NCBI GenBank assembly: GCA_030427805.1
Contig: JAUICP010000003.1
Span: 641,758 to 705,757 of the forward strand
Reading direction: 5' to 3'
From: Bdellovibrionia bacterium
Lineage (GTDB): Bacteria; Bdellovibrionota; Bdellovibrionia; Bdellovibrionales; JAGQZY01
DNA length: 64,000 bases
Notes under the pieces: generated by a model
Database searches by the model: none
What the model saw: the letters and a program-made list of their open reading frames with translations, nothing else
Told to the model about the DNA's origin: nothing
Shown: piece by piece, positions 16,974 through 26,676 of the stretch
How the letters are laid out: each line of letters starts with the position of its first letter
How positions within the stretch are numbered: the stretch's first letter is position 1
Made by a program: the position numbers and the translations under genes

Positions 16974-18692
16974 TTACCTAGGAATACTAAGAACCTGGCC
17001 AATTCGAATTTGTGCCCGTCGTGAAATATCATTATGACGGGCAATCTCACTGACCTTAACGCCAAAACGCTTGGCTATACCGTAGAGTGTATCACCACGA
17101 CGAATTTTATACTTTGAAATCTGACTAGCACGTGAACTTCGAGCCCTTGATTGACTCGCAGGCACCTTAATCTTTTGACCAGAATAAAGCATCGACCTGC
17201 GTCCCATACTGTTGAGCTTTCTTAGTTCACTGACACTCGTATTAAACTTCTTTGCGATTTCAATAAGAGTATCCCCGCGACGAACACGATAATAAGTAAA
17301 CTGCTGATTACTCACAAAACTTGTGTCCGAAGGAATTAATAGATTTTGCCCAGCATAGAGAGTCGACCGCCTACCGAGGTTATTGAGAGACCTCAAAGAG
17401 GCAATGCTCGTTCCGTAGCGTTCGGCAATAGTGGAAAGCGTGTCACCGCGACGAATTCGGTAAGTCGTATAGCCTCCATCCTTTGAGTCATTCCGAGAAG
17501 CTTCAACAACTGCCTGACTGACCTTCGCCGTTCGACCACGGACTCGGACATTTCGCTCTGGCATTTTCAAACGTCTACCGGCGATAAGGCGACTTCGACG
17601 GCCCATGCGGTTAAAAGATCGAATTTGACTCGCAGTCGTACCAAAGCGACGAGCCAGTGTACTCAGGTTGTCGCCGCGACGAATTCTATACCAAAACCAA
17701 TCTCCGGAGGAGGCCCTACTTACGACACTCGAAGATACCCGACTGACTCGAGCGGCCGATAAAGCCTGCTCTTTAAGGTGGGTCGGAACTCGAAGTGTTA
17801 AGTTTTGCCCATAAAGAGGAGCGATCGATCTCTTATAAGAAGGGTTTAAACGGGTAATCTTCTTATGAGGGAGTCCCATACTCGCTGCAAACTTTCGCAG
17901 ATTAATAGGATGATCAAAATTAACTTCTACATAACTTAATGGCTCTTGATATTTGATATTTGTGAAACCGTACTTCTCTGGATGCTTTACGATCATTCGC
18001 GCCGCAAGATATTTAGGAACGTAGTTAATCGTTTCGCGAGGCAATTTTCTGCGCTTAGCGAGTTCCCAAAAGTCGCGGGTGTAGTACTTCATCACTAATC
18101 TTTTGATTCGATTCTCACCAACATTGTACGAAGCAATTGCCAGGTACCACGAACCAAAAAGGTTATAGAGGGCTTTGAAATATTGAGAGGCCGCAATAGT
18201 GGCATAAACAAAATCTCTTCTCTCATCGACGAGTGAATTAATGCGCAGACCATATCTCTTTCCCGTACCGCGAATAAATTGCCAGTATCCTACGGCATTG
18301 GCGTGGGAGTGGGCCGTTGGTGAAAAACCGGATTCAATCAAGGCAATATAAACGAGATCTTCGGGAACGCCCTGCTGTTTTAAAATCTCTTTCATCTTAG
18401 GAAGGTATCGCGAAGATCGAGCGAGATAGACTTCCATGTGTTTGCGACCACGGCCTGTAAAGTAATCGACCCACTTCTGAACCTGGCGATTAAACTCGTT
18501 AGGGATTTTTTCAAAATCCGATTCATCATCTTTTAAATCATTATCGACCTGAGGGATTTGCGGATCCACAGGTGTTAACTCAGAGTTGTTAACAACAGCC
18601 TGGTTTGCCAGTTCTTCGGACCTATCTCTTGGTCCAGGCAGAGCGCAGGAGACAATAAATAATAATGAAAAAATCAGCAGGCTCTTATACAT
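16974..18692 (-). CDS. mltD: Membrane-bound lytic murein transglycosylase D-like
   Basis: The ATG at 18692, with TGGAG upstream, gives a lipoprotein signal (MYKSLLIFSLLFIVSCALPG, lipidated Cys at residue 16). The 572-residue protein contains an SLT domain with the catalytic Glu in ALIESGFSPTAHS near residue 117 and YWQFIRGTGKRYGL. Four LysM modules follow from about residue 335, each starting with Y-[KR]-[IV]-R-R-G-D. MltD cleaves glycan strands with 1,6-anhydro ends; the LysM repeats hold peptidoglycan. Four LysM is more than the two of E. coli MltD. Wall remodelling is important for cells that invade prey. It converges on the IS-bearing gene. Confidence 0.93.
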   Translation of the reverse strand: MYKSLLIFSLLFIVSCALPGPRDRSEELANQAVVNNSELTPVDPQIPQVDNDLKDDESDFEKIPNEFNRQVQKWVDYFTGRGRKHMEVYLARSSRYLPKMKEILKQQGVPEDLVYIALIESGFSPTAHSHANAVGYWQFIRGTGKRYGLRINSLVDERRDFVYATIAASQYFKALYNLFGSWYLAIASYNVGENRIKRLVMKYYTRDFWELAKRRKLPRETINYVPKYLAARMIVKHPEKYGFTNIKYQEPLSYVEVNFDHPINLRKFAASMGLPHKKITRLNPSYKRSIAPLYGQNLTLRVPTHLKEQALSAARVSRVSSSVVSRASSGDWFWYRIRRGDNLSTLARRFGTTASQIRSFNRMGRRSRLIAGRRLKMPERNVRVRGRTAKVSQAVVEASRNDSKDGGYTTYRIRRGDTLSTIAERYGTSIASLRSLNNLGRRSTLYAGQNLLIPSDTSFVSNQQFTYYRVRRGDTLIEIAKKFNTSVSELRKLNSMGRRSMLYSGQKIKVPASQSRARSSRASQISKYKIRRGDTLYGIAKRFGVKVSEIARHNDISRRAQIRIGQVLSIPR

Positions 18693-18778
18693 AAAATCTC
18701 CATTCAATGGATTGTCTCATAATAGTACAATAGGAATTGACAACGGGCAATAGACATTAGGCACAGTTTACGTCCTGA

Positions 18779-21043
18779 TCAATTGAATTGGGTCAAGGTA
18801 GCCCCTTTCCAAAGGGGTTCGCTCAACTTAAATTCTCCCGTATCGAAAGCTTGGTACACCATCCAGTTTCTAAGAATACGAGTGATATACGTATTTGTTT
18901 CGTCCCAAGGTAATTCTTCAAACCAGAGGTCCGAGGTATAGACCGAAGTAGTGCCATTATTTTTAGCAATTTCGTCTGCTAACCCCACTCGACCACGAAG
19001 CCATCTGTCGGTATTACCTGGGCCAGCATTATAGGCTGAGAGGGCCATCGGAACGTTGCCTTTGTACTTTCTTATGAGTCTGAATATGTAGTGCGTACCC
19101 ATTTGAAGATTTATCTCAGGGATTTTTAGATCCCCTGGAAGCTCCAGAGAATTCATTCGCAACCAACCTTTGATATCTCGAGCCGTAGGTAAAATGATCT
19201 GCATGAGTCCCAAGGCTCCAGCAGAACTTTTCGCCTCCCAATCAAAAAGACTCTCTTGTCGAATAATGCTTAATATAAAAAGTGGGTGAACATTCCATTT
19301 CTCAGCAATGGGATCGATCAATTTTTTAAATTTTTGAGGAAAAATATACTGCAGCATAACGGGGTGTTTCAGGGCTGACTCTTCTTCCCATGCATTAATG
19401 GCTAGGCGGACGGCTTCATTATAGTGGTTTATTGATGTGTAGAGTTTCAACCAAGCGACCTTGTCCTTTGGACTACTTGGAGCTGAAATTTGATTGAGCT
19501 CAATAGCGGCTTCTTTGTACCAGCCACCTTTCGCTAGTATCGTATAGCGTTTCCAACGCATCAATTCTGCGTCTGTAAAACTTCTTCGCGGCTCGCCAAC
19601 CTTGTAATCCAGTCCTTCGGTAAAACTTAGTTTATTGTCATTGCTTTCCGCCCGAGCCCTAATTCCATAGTAATAGAAAGGATAGTTTTCTTGCAGCTCC
19701 TGGGCGACTTTTTGAGCCCCTGGACTCGAAACGATTTGATGACAACGCCACAACCAATAATAGGTTTTAGATCGCAAACGATCGTCAGAGGTTAGTTTCA
19801 GTAACCGTTCAAATTGCGACATCGCCTTTAGATGTTCTCCTTTTCGAATAAGGACAGCACCCAAGCGAAATCGCGCCTCCTCAGTGGCAGAGCTCCCAGA
19901 GTATGACTCAATTAACTTATTAAAAAGTTTTTCGGCCGAGTCGAAATCCTCAATGTGTACGGCCGACTTACCCATTAAAAGAAGCGTCTCTCCATCGACA
20001 TCTGACTCGGGAATTCGGCGCAACATTTCCTCGGACAAAGATACAATAAGATCAAAGCGATCGTTTCTGTAAAAGTGTCCAATCCAGCTATTTAATACAG
20101 CAGTAGAAAAACCGCGCAATGAGCGACTGACTTTTCTTTTTAAAGGATCGTACTTTTTTTCTTTCTTTGAGAAAAGTCTACGATAGGCCTGGCGCAAAGG
20201 AGATATTAACTGTTCTAACTTTCCCGATCCAGAAAACTCTTTAAATAGATCTACGGCGTCTTCAAATGCCGTGACCACTTTTCCGGAGTTAATTGATGCC
20301 ATGACCTGTTCGTACAATTTATTTTCTTTTTCAGAGTACTTTAAGTCCAATTCAAGTTGCACCCTTGTCGCTTTTTCTTCGGGCTCATCGGTTTTAATTC
20401 CCAACTCTTGTTTAAGGCGCGCATACTTCTTTTTGATTTGTTGATCATCAGAGTAACTGAGGGACTGTTTCCAGTATTGTAGAGCCAGCTTCATTTTCTG
20501 TTGTGCAAAGGCCAATTCCCCGGCTGAACTATAGATGGAGCTCAATTGACTCGAAGAAAACAGCGAAGAGTAAAAAAGTAACTTGTCGAGGACTTTCCAG
20601 GCCCTCGCCTTATCCAGCTGACTCATTTCTACCAAGAGTTCAGGCATATTCCCTTTTACTTCTGCGTAATATTGGTCCAGAAGCTCTACTTCCGAAAAAA
20701 TTTCCTGTGGGGGATTCGTCAAAAGGTCGGCATACAATTGCCACTCAGATTTTGCCTTTTTAGGAATTTGCTGAACACACGTCAGCTCTTTGAGGTAGAC
20801 GTGTGGGAGAATGACTTTGTAACTCCTTCGCATACCCTTTAAGAGTTTTATACACTTTCTATATTGTTTCTGATAGTACGCTTGTTTTACCAGAAGAAGT
20901 CTCTTGTAAGGAACCTTGCCAATTTTCTCATCGAGAAAAACACTTTGCCCCTGAGTACCGGGGTTCCCCTTCGCAAGGTTAACTTCGCTAATAGCTTGAG
21001 CCATTTGCGAGCCAAATATTAAAATGACCACTAATCTGAGCAT
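18779..21043 (-). CDS. slt: Soluble lytic murein transglycosylase
   Basis: A 754-residue periplasmic protein with an N-terminal signal peptide (about residues 1-17). A long alpha-superhelical region of TPR-like repeats follows (for example FDSAEKLFNKLIESYSGSSATEEARFRLGAVLIRKGEHLKAMSQFERLL). The C-terminal SLT catalytic domain has RQESLFDWEAKSSAGALGLMQI, with the catalytic Glu near residue 594, and SAYNAGPG. This is the ring-shaped Slt70 architecture. The gene abuts the membrane protein gene upstream with no gap, so they are probably cotranscribed. It works beside MltD, the next gene downstream, in peptidoglycan turnover. Confidence 0.92.
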   Translation of the reverse strand: MLRLVVILIFGSQMAQAISEVNLAKGNPGTQGQSVFLDEKIGKVPYKRLLLVKQAYYQKQYRKCIKLLKGMRRSYKVILPHVYLKELTCVQQIPKKAKSEWQLYADLLTNPPQEIFSEVELLDQYYAEVKGNMPELLVEMSQLDKARAWKVLDKLLFYSSLFSSSQLSSIYSSAGELAFAQQKMKLALQYWKQSLSYSDDQQIKKKYARLKQELGIKTDEPEEKATRVQLELDLKYSEKENKLYEQVMASINSGKVVTAFEDAVDLFKEFSGSGKLEQLISPLRQAYRRLFSKKEKKYDPLKRKVSRSLRGFSTAVLNSWIGHFYRNDRFDLIVSLSEEMLRRIPESDVDGETLLLMGKSAVHIEDFDSAEKLFNKLIESYSGSSATEEARFRLGAVLIRKGEHLKAMSQFERLLKLTSDDRLRSKTYYWLWRCHQIVSSPGAQKVAQELQENYPFYYYGIRARAESNDNKLSFTEGLDYKVGEPRRSFTDAELMRWKRYTILAKGGWYKEAAIELNQISAPSSPKDKVAWLKLYTSINHYNEAVRLAINAWEEESALKHPVMLQYIFPQKFKKLIDPIAEKWNVHPLFILSIIRQESLFDWEAKSSAGALGLMQIILPTARDIKGWLRMNSLELPGDLKIPEINLQMGTHYIFRLIRKYKGNVPMALSAYNAGPGNTDRWLRGRVGLADEIAKNNGTTSVYTSDLWFEELPWDETNTYITRILRNWMVYQAFDTGEFKLSEPLWKGATLTQFN

Positions 21044-22681
21044 TTATTCTTCCACTTTATAGAGACTCGTCTCGCCAACCGTTTTCACTTTCTTTAATAC
21101 ATCCATCCAGGCCTTAGATTCGGCACCGAATTCCCTTTTTTCGGAGGGCCCCCAGTAGATATAGTCCACATCCAAAGCTTTTAGGGACTCCTGCCAATTT
21201 TCGTTAGCCAAATAAACATCCTCTATCTTACTTTGCAATGGACCATAATCAATCCCATATGAATAAAGATGCCCCGAAAACCCCATTAAAAGCTTTTTAC
21301 CGTGAAAAGAAACAGGATGGTTAAATGTTGGTCTAGTCAGTATTCTACTTTCTCCAGCCAATTCCATTAAAATTTCTTCTGCTTCGAAGAGTTCACTCTT
21401 TTCAAAAATTGTAACGGCACTCTTTTGACCATTCATCGTCGCCACTAATGTAATAGCACCAGTCAATCCAATGACGACTGCCAACAAGGACTGTTGCCAA
21501 AGCCTTAATTCTTTAATCCAAGTACTCCATGCGAGAGCTGAAAAACCAAAGATAACCCAAATCAGAAGCTTAAGATTATCCCAGTCCCAGACAGAAAAAA
21601 TCACGAACTGGAAAAAGAAAAAAAACAGTGTCAGCAGCGCGAACAATTTTAATTCTTCCCATTTTTTTCTTGCGCTAAGAATCACAAAGTTCGCTATAAA
21701 TAGCAATAAAACGGGGCCAAGATTTACAAACCAAAAACTAAAAAAGGAATCAAAGCTCTTTTGCCATCCCCATTGAAAATGGATCACTGAGGCCCCTTGA
21801 AAAAAATTGGTCGCATAGAGTATCCACAGTGTTCCCGGTAAAATTGCCCACTTGAGGTGAAGAACAAACACCTTCCACTTATTGTAAAACAATGCCAGTC
21901 CACCAAAGAATAAACTCATAAAAACAAAGCTGTGAGTGTGAAAGAAAGGTAAAACTCCCCATAAAAATCCAAGGAGCTTCATTCTTTGAATCGGGACCGA
22001 ATTGGGAGACCGACTGACAGTAATAAAATGTCGCATCAGGAGGAGTCCAATGGGTATACCGATAAGAAGCCCTCGCTGGGGAACCCACATGCTGGTGATA
22101 ATATTCTTCCAGGCCAAGTCTTTTTGAAAATCGAGGTAACGACCGTTTTGCAAAAAGGTCCAACCGGCACTACCTCCCCCAAGAAGGACACAGACCCAAG
22201 AAACCCACCCTGCCAGTCTATAACTCAACACCAGTAGAAGAAGACTACAAGCAACACCGACGATGAACATATGAGAACCGAGTGGAACTCCTAGAGAATC
22301 CCAAAGAGAACTATAGAGATTCATCCCAAAAGGATAGCGGAGATAGTCAGAACTATAACTCGGGTTCAAAAATGGAAATGGGCCCTCCTGGAAACTTCTA
22401 ATATGGGAAATATGCAGAGGTAAGTCGCCCAAATTATTTTTTATCAAAGTCTTAATCGATTTCTGCCCATCAATAATCAGGTAAAGGAAGTGTCGACAAA
22501 AACTCCACAACAAAAAAAGCCCGATAGAAATTTCGAGAGTGTTTAGGCCCTTAACATCAAATTCAAAGGACTGATCAATTCGTCTGGCCAACCGAGCGGA
22601 TATATAGCTTCCTAAGCCAAGAGACAATAGGGCACCAACGGGCTCTACTCGACCAAATACAAGGCTAAATAGCAGAGCCAA
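21044..22681 (-). CDS. Polytopic membrane protein, probable glycosyltransferase of the GT-C type
   Basis: At least 545 residues with about ten hydrophobic segments and a C-terminal soluble part (KKLLMGFSGHLYSYGIDYGPLQSKIEDVY). Tail domains of this kind are common in GT-C enzymes and in YfhO-like proteins. The start is uncertain. 22681 is a TTG with no good ribosome site, but the frame stays open for another 15 codons to a GGAGG overlapping the end of the upstream gene, which would allow an unusual CTG start near 22726. It sits between another GT-C protein and slt on the same strand, suggesting cell-envelope glycan assembly. Confidence 0.65.
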   Translation of the reverse strand: MALLFSLVFGRVEPVGALLSLGLGSYISARLARRIDQSFEFDVKGLNTLEISIGLFLLWSFCRHFLYLIIDGQKSIKTLIKNNLGDLPLHISHIRSFQEGPFPFLNPSYSSDYLRYPFGMNLYSSLWDSLGVPLGSHMFIVGVACSLLLLVLSYRLAGWVSWVCVLLGGGSAGWTFLQNGRYLDFQKDLAWKNIITSMWVPQRGLLIGIPIGLLLMRHFITVSRSPNSVPIQRMKLLGFLWGVLPFFHTHSFVFMSLFFGGLALFYNKWKVFVLHLKWAILPGTLWILYATNFFQGASVIHFQWGWQKSFDSFFSFWFVNLGPVLLLFIANFVILSARKKWEELKLFALLTLFFFFFQFVIFSVWDWDNLKLLIWVIFGFSALAWSTWIKELRLWQQSLLAVVIGLTGAITLVATMNGQKSAVTIFEKSELFEAEEILMELAGESRILTRPTFNHPVSFHGKKLLMGFSGHLYSYGIDYGPLQSKIEDVYLANENWQESLKALDVDYIYWGPSEKREFGAESKAWMDVLKKVKTVGETSLYKVEE

Positions 22682-22722
22682 AAGGCTTGAGAAAACGATA
22701 TGTAGTAATATCCAGGCAAGTA

Positions 22723-24249
22723 TCAGAGGGCCTCCGTAGAAATTGACTTAAATCCAAAGGGCAGGTTGCCGAAGGCTGACTTTCTCACAAAAACGACAAC
22801 GTCGGCACGAGCTTCCCGCAAGGGAGTTTGCAAGTAAACGAAGTCTGAGCCCAATATTTTTATTGTTTTGAGCTTGTCAGCCACATCTGAGATCAATATA
22901 TCGGAGCGTGAATCGACAGCTTTGGAAAAATCAACATTGGTGAACTTTTCAAACAACCAGGGCAAGGGCCACTCATCTTTAAGAGTCAGACTGACCTTAT
23001 AGGTGAAAATACTTGGCTTCGCTTGGGCTTCGTTTAGGAAGTACCGATAGATATCCCAGAACTGCTGTCGCGACTGAACATAGACATACTTTTCTTTTGG
23101 GTCCTCGTAGCGAAAGAAACTCAGACGAATACTCTGATAGGTCTGAATTGAAAAAAGCAAAACACAAACACCATAAATGAACTTCTTCGTGGATGCCTTT
23201 ATTTTTCGACTCAGTATAAAATCAAGGCTAAACGAAAAATGGACAATGAGCGGCCAAACAAAAGACATATTTAGCCATGGTGTTTTGTAGGGAATAATCG
23301 AGTAGGCTAACAACTGACCAAAACCAAGAAGTGCACTCAAGCGCCAAATTCTATGTCCTTTCCAGGCAGCGAGCGGCAGAAATAATATAGATATTAACAC
23401 CAAAGCCTCGTAGTACCAGTTTAACTCCATCCAATAGTAAAAGGGTTTGGCATGACCCGTGCTCGTTCCGGTCTTTGTCCAAAAAGCGAAGGCTTTAAAA
23501 AAATTGCCTATTCCATCCCGATCCATTCCAAAGCCTGAAAAAATCCATAAACAAAAGGCAAAGCCCAGTCCAAATATTAAAAATGCTTTGTTCCCATCGA
23601 GTCTAGTGAACTGAGTTTCCCCTGAATAGGAAGGCTCTGTGTTTTTAGGAAGAATTTTTTTAAAGACCCTTAAACATAAAAGTGCGATTGCAAAGGTACC
23701 GAAGTAAATAAAAAATGTCTCTTTATTCATGACAGCCCCAAAAAAGGCGATTGTCATAAAAATAAATGAGCGCTGACTTTTAGTTTGCTCCCAAAACAAA
23801 TAGCCAACAAAAAATAAAACTTGGAAGAAAACAAATTGGGTTTCGTGAATTGCGTAGCGCGAATAAAAAACTAAAGACGTAGAAAGACTTAAACCAACGA
23901 AGGACAAAAACGCTACTCTTGGACTCCAGTTTTTCAATTCAAAAATTAAAAGACAAAATCCAAGTGAAAAAAGCCCCGTCATAAACCGGTAGGAACTCAC
24001 AGAGACCCCAAAGAGCTGTTCTGCTAACTGGAGAAAATAGAAATAAATGGGCCCGTGAAAATTAGTGGGGTCGTAGTTATAATAGCCATCTTTCCAAATG
24101 GAGCTGACAAACCACCCATTAATACCTTCGTCGAAATGGGCTGGCTTTTGGTCAAGGAATAGAAAGCGAAGTAAACCGCAGACAACAATAGAAAGCACAA
24201 CCCAGAGGGTTTTAGAATTTATTCGATGCAATACAAGTCGATCTTTCAT
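22723..24249 (-). CDS. Polyprenol-phosphate sugar transferase, Agl23/PMT-like
   Basis: A 508-residue polytopic protein. The first periplasmic loop has the acidic HFDEGINGW motif, then YYNYDPTNFHGPIYFYFLQL, the pattern of the family annotated as flippase-activity-associated Agl23 and of protein mannosyltransferases, where Asp-Glu is catalytic. About eleven membrane helices follow and a C-terminal periplasmic segment starts near residue 395. Such enzymes move a sugar from a polyprenyl phosphate donor to a protein or lipid. The divergent GT2 gene at 24303 probably makes the donor. Starts are about 50 bases apart across a shared promoter region. Confidence 0.75.
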   Translation of the reverse strand: MKDRLVLHRINSKTLWVVLSIVVCGLLRFLFLDQKPAHFDEGINGWFVSSIWKDGYYNYDPTNFHGPIYFYFLQLAEQLFGVSVSSYRFMTGLFSLGFCLLIFELKNWSPRVAFLSFVGLSLSTSLVFYSRYAIHETQFVFFQVLFFVGYLFWEQTKSQRSFIFMTIAFFGAVMNKETFFIYFGTFAIALLCLRVFKKILPKNTEPSYSGETQFTRLDGNKAFLIFGLGFAFCLWIFSGFGMDRDGIGNFFKAFAFWTKTGTSTGHAKPFYYWMELNWYYEALVLISILFLPLAAWKGHRIWRLSALLGFGQLLAYSIIPYKTPWLNMSFVWPLIVHFSFSLDFILSRKIKASTKKFIYGVCVLLFSIQTYQSIRLSFFRYEDPKEKYVYVQSRQQFWDIYRYFLNEAQAKPSIFTYKVSLTLKDEWPLPWLFEKFTNVDFSKAVDSRSDILISDVADKLKTIKILGSDFVYLQTPLREARADVVVFVRKSAFGNLPFGFKSISTEAL

Positions 24250-24302
24250 CCGCAGGCCTTTGAAAAAGTGTATAATTTTGCTTGAAGAGAAATCAATGGA
24301 TT

Positions 24303-25103
24303 ATGACTGTAAGAGCCAAAGAATTGAAAAAATTTAGTCTAGTTGTTCCAGCTTACAATGAAGAAAAGCGATTACCGAGGGCCATTCTCGACATTCATGC
24401 CTTTTTTTCGAAGTATAGTAAGGATTTAGAGGTTCTTATTGTCATCGAGAAGTCCACGGATCGAACCCTCGAACTCGCGCGGGAAATGACAAAAGATAAA
24501 GACTACTTTCGGGTGATCGATAACCAGGTTCAGCGTGGTAAAGGATATGCTGTTAAATCAGGCATGCTTCAAGCCCAAGGTGAACTGGTATTTTTCATGG
24601 ATGCGGACCTTTCAACCCCCTTGGTTGAAGTTCTCAATTTTTTAAGCCACTTCGCAGAAGAGCCCAGTGTCGATATCATTATCGGCTCTAGAGCCCATAA
24701 TCAGTCTGAAATCCTTAAATCGCAAAACCCCATTCGAAAAAACATGGGACGAACTTTTAATAAAATTGTGCAGTCCTTTGCTGTAAAGGGAATTGAAGAT
24801 ACACAATGCGGGTTTAAGGCCTTCCGTAGAAAAACAGTCCATCCCATTTTTTCACGACAAAGCCTAGATGGCTTCGCCTTTGACGTGGAAATTCTTCTCA
24901 TTGCCATCGAACTGGGGTTTACCATCGATACTCGTCCCATTAAATGGGTTAACGATCCCGATAGTAAAGTTCACATAGTTCGCGATTCTATGAAAATGCT
25001 TTACGATATTATTCGAATTAAGCCAATCGTAAGAAAAACACTCAAGGATAAACCCTTTAGCGAAGCCGAATTGGAAGTCGACCACCAAAGGGCGTCCGGT
25101 TAA
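24303..25103 (+). CDS. GT2 family polyprenyl-phosphate glycosyltransferase
   Basis: A 266-residue cytosolic enzyme of the Alg5/DPM1 type that transfers a hexose from a nucleotide sugar to polyprenyl phosphate. Motifs: FSLVVPAYNEEKRLP at the nucleotide site, FFMDADLSTP with the DxD metal motif near residue 100, IIGSRA, and DTQCGFKAFRR, which is highly typical of dolichol-phosphate glucosyltransferases. I use the ATG at 24303; a TTG seven codons upstream (24282) is possible. There is no membrane tail. It is divergent from the Agl23-like gene and overlaps the convergent cytochrome gene end by four bases. Confidence 0.85.
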   Translation: MTVRAKELKKFSLVVPAYNEEKRLPRAILDIHAFFSKYSKDLEVLIVIEKSTDRTLELAREMTKDKDYFRVIDNQVQRGKGYAVKSGMLQAQGELVFFMDADLSTPLVEVLNFLSHFAEEPSVDIIIGSRAHNQSEILKSQNPIRKNMGRTFNKIVQSFAVKGIEDTQCGFKAFRRKTVHPIFSRQSLDGFAFDVEILLIAIELGFTIDTRPIKWVNDPDSKVHIVRDSMKMLYDIIRIKPIVRKTLKDKPFSEAELEVDHQRASG

Positions 25104-26578
25104 AGAGTTTTCAAATACTCAATCAAACTGTAACGATCTTCATCACTCATGTTAGCTGTAAAATTGTGACCACGATTGGAGTGTCCAATTCGACGAGTAT
25201 CGTAAATTGAGCGAGGAAGCTTCTTTGACCTTTCAAAGCGTGCGAGTTGCTTCATTGAAGGAATACTGAGTCCCAGTTTTTGCTGATCAAAACGGTACTC
25301 CTCTCCCGAGTCCTCGAGAGAAAAGAAAGGAACTCTTTCGTCTTCAGGAAGAAGCAACTGATACAGACTAGGAATTGAAGCATTGTGTAGGTACGGAAAA
25401 CGAGACCAAATCCCATCTAAACGAGGGGCAAAATAGCCCGGAGATGTATGCTTGTATTTCATAATGTCATTCAGTGGATTGCTATTTACTAATTCGAAAA
25501 ACTCTGGCGTTCCAACCGCAAGGCGATCAAAATCAGTTTTAACGACGTGCCAGGGAATGCGCTTTGGCTCCTTGTAGATTGGAAAACCATCAGGTGTTTT
25601 CTCGTAAGTTCCGTGGCACCCAGAACACGTCTTACTGAAAATTTGTTTTCCTACTTCTGCTCTCGCTTCATCGATATCGAATGGATATTCTGGAGGTAAA
25701 AAGTAATTAAAAACTTCTTCAGCCTCTTTAATTTTGTCGTAATATCCGCGTGCCGTTTCTGGAGTTTGCCCAGCAGCAAGTTCAACGGCAATCCCCCAAC
25801 CGACCTCTGTTCCATCACCAAAACCATCGCAGAATTGACCCGCTAAGCGCTTTTTCTCGTAACCCCACAATTGCGGAACTTTCACTTGCCCCTTAGCCGT
25901 CTTCGGCAGAGGGCGCCCTTGAATTCTATAAAACCACCCCTTAATAAAAGCAGTAGGAACGAGACCTTGAGTTAAATTCCCCATCTCTTCGTTCGACAGG
26001 TACTCCGAAAACTGCATGGCGTTCTGCTCAATTTCTTTAAACTCTGGACTACGCGTGCGGAAGTTATTCCAACGCCACCACAACTTCTCCATCTTCGAAA
26101 CTTCCGAAGCCATCTTTTGAACATCGATATTTTTGTTTCCGAGACCAATAATATGCTCACCCGCGGCCTTACCACTGTGGCAAACAACGCAGCCCATGGC
26201 TCCGTAGGTGACACCATTGTCTTCAGCTGCGTTGAACCCAACGAGCCCGTCTTTATCAAAGTAAAGTCCCCAGCGCTTTGCAAACCCGGACTCGACAAAA
26301 TTAGGCACTCGAAACTCAGAATCAAAAACTGAAAGAAAGTTTTGCTGAATGAATTCCGAAGCTTCGGTAGATTGGGACGCTCCCGGGATAAAGGTCTCCA
26401 AAACTTCCAGAAGACCAGGAGCTAGAATCATGCCACGGCCATCTTCGGCAAAATGAAGAAAGCGCAACTCTTCTTTGGCCCATTCGTCATTGGCGTGGGA
26501 AAGTTCAGTTTCTGCAAATCCCGACAGAGACACCATTAATAGAAATAGAAATGAAGTCATAGAAATTCTTCGAAACAT
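25100..26578 (-). CDS. Exported di-haem cytochrome c, RoxA/peroxidase-like
   Basis: The 492-residue protein has a signal peptide (about residues 1-22, ending FA) and two c-type haem motifs: CVVCH near residue 130 and CSGCH near residue 313. The region after the second haem ends in a PYLHNASIPSLYQLL segment, which in RoxA-like and di-haem peroxidase-like proteins follows the distal Met/His region. An ATP-independent periplasmic redox role, peroxidase or oxygenase, is likely, but the substrate is not predictable. It is monocistronic, with a short AT-rich spacer upstream. Confidence 0.8.
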   Translation of the reverse strand: MFRRISMTSFLFLLMVSLSGFAETELSHANDEWAKEELRFLHFAEDGRGMILAPGLLEVLETFIPGASQSTEASEFIQQNFLSVFDSEFRVPNFVESGFAKRWGLYFDKDGLVGFNAAEDNGVTYGAMGCVVCHSGKAAGEHIIGLGNKNIDVQKMASEVSKMEKLWWRWNNFRTRSPEFKEIEQNAMQFSEYLSNEEMGNLTQGLVPTAFIKGWFYRIQGRPLPKTAKGQVKVPQLWGYEKKRLAGQFCDGFGDGTEVGWGIAVELAAGQTPETARGYYDKIKEAEEVFNYFLPPEYPFDIDEARAEVGKQIFSKTCSGCHGTYEKTPDGFPIYKEPKRIPWHVVKTDFDRLAVGTPEFFELVNSNPLNDIMKYKHTSPGYFAPRLDGIWSRFPYLHNASIPSLYQLLLPEDERVPFFSLEDSGEEYRFDQQKLGLSIPSMKQLARFERSKKLPRSIYDTRRIGHSNRGHNFTANMSDEDRYSLIEYLKTL

Positions 26579-26676
26579 AGCCCCTCCCCCTTTGAGAGAG
26601 AAAAACTAACAAAGATCATTTTGACTATGCAAATTAATAAAAAATTTGGGAAAAATTGACGCTTAACGCGACGCGA

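Noticed and set aside
16771-17037. Rightward frame of 88 codons at the IS right end
   Set aside because: It runs across the structured hairpin, the IS end and into the antisense of mltD, so it is not a credible gene.
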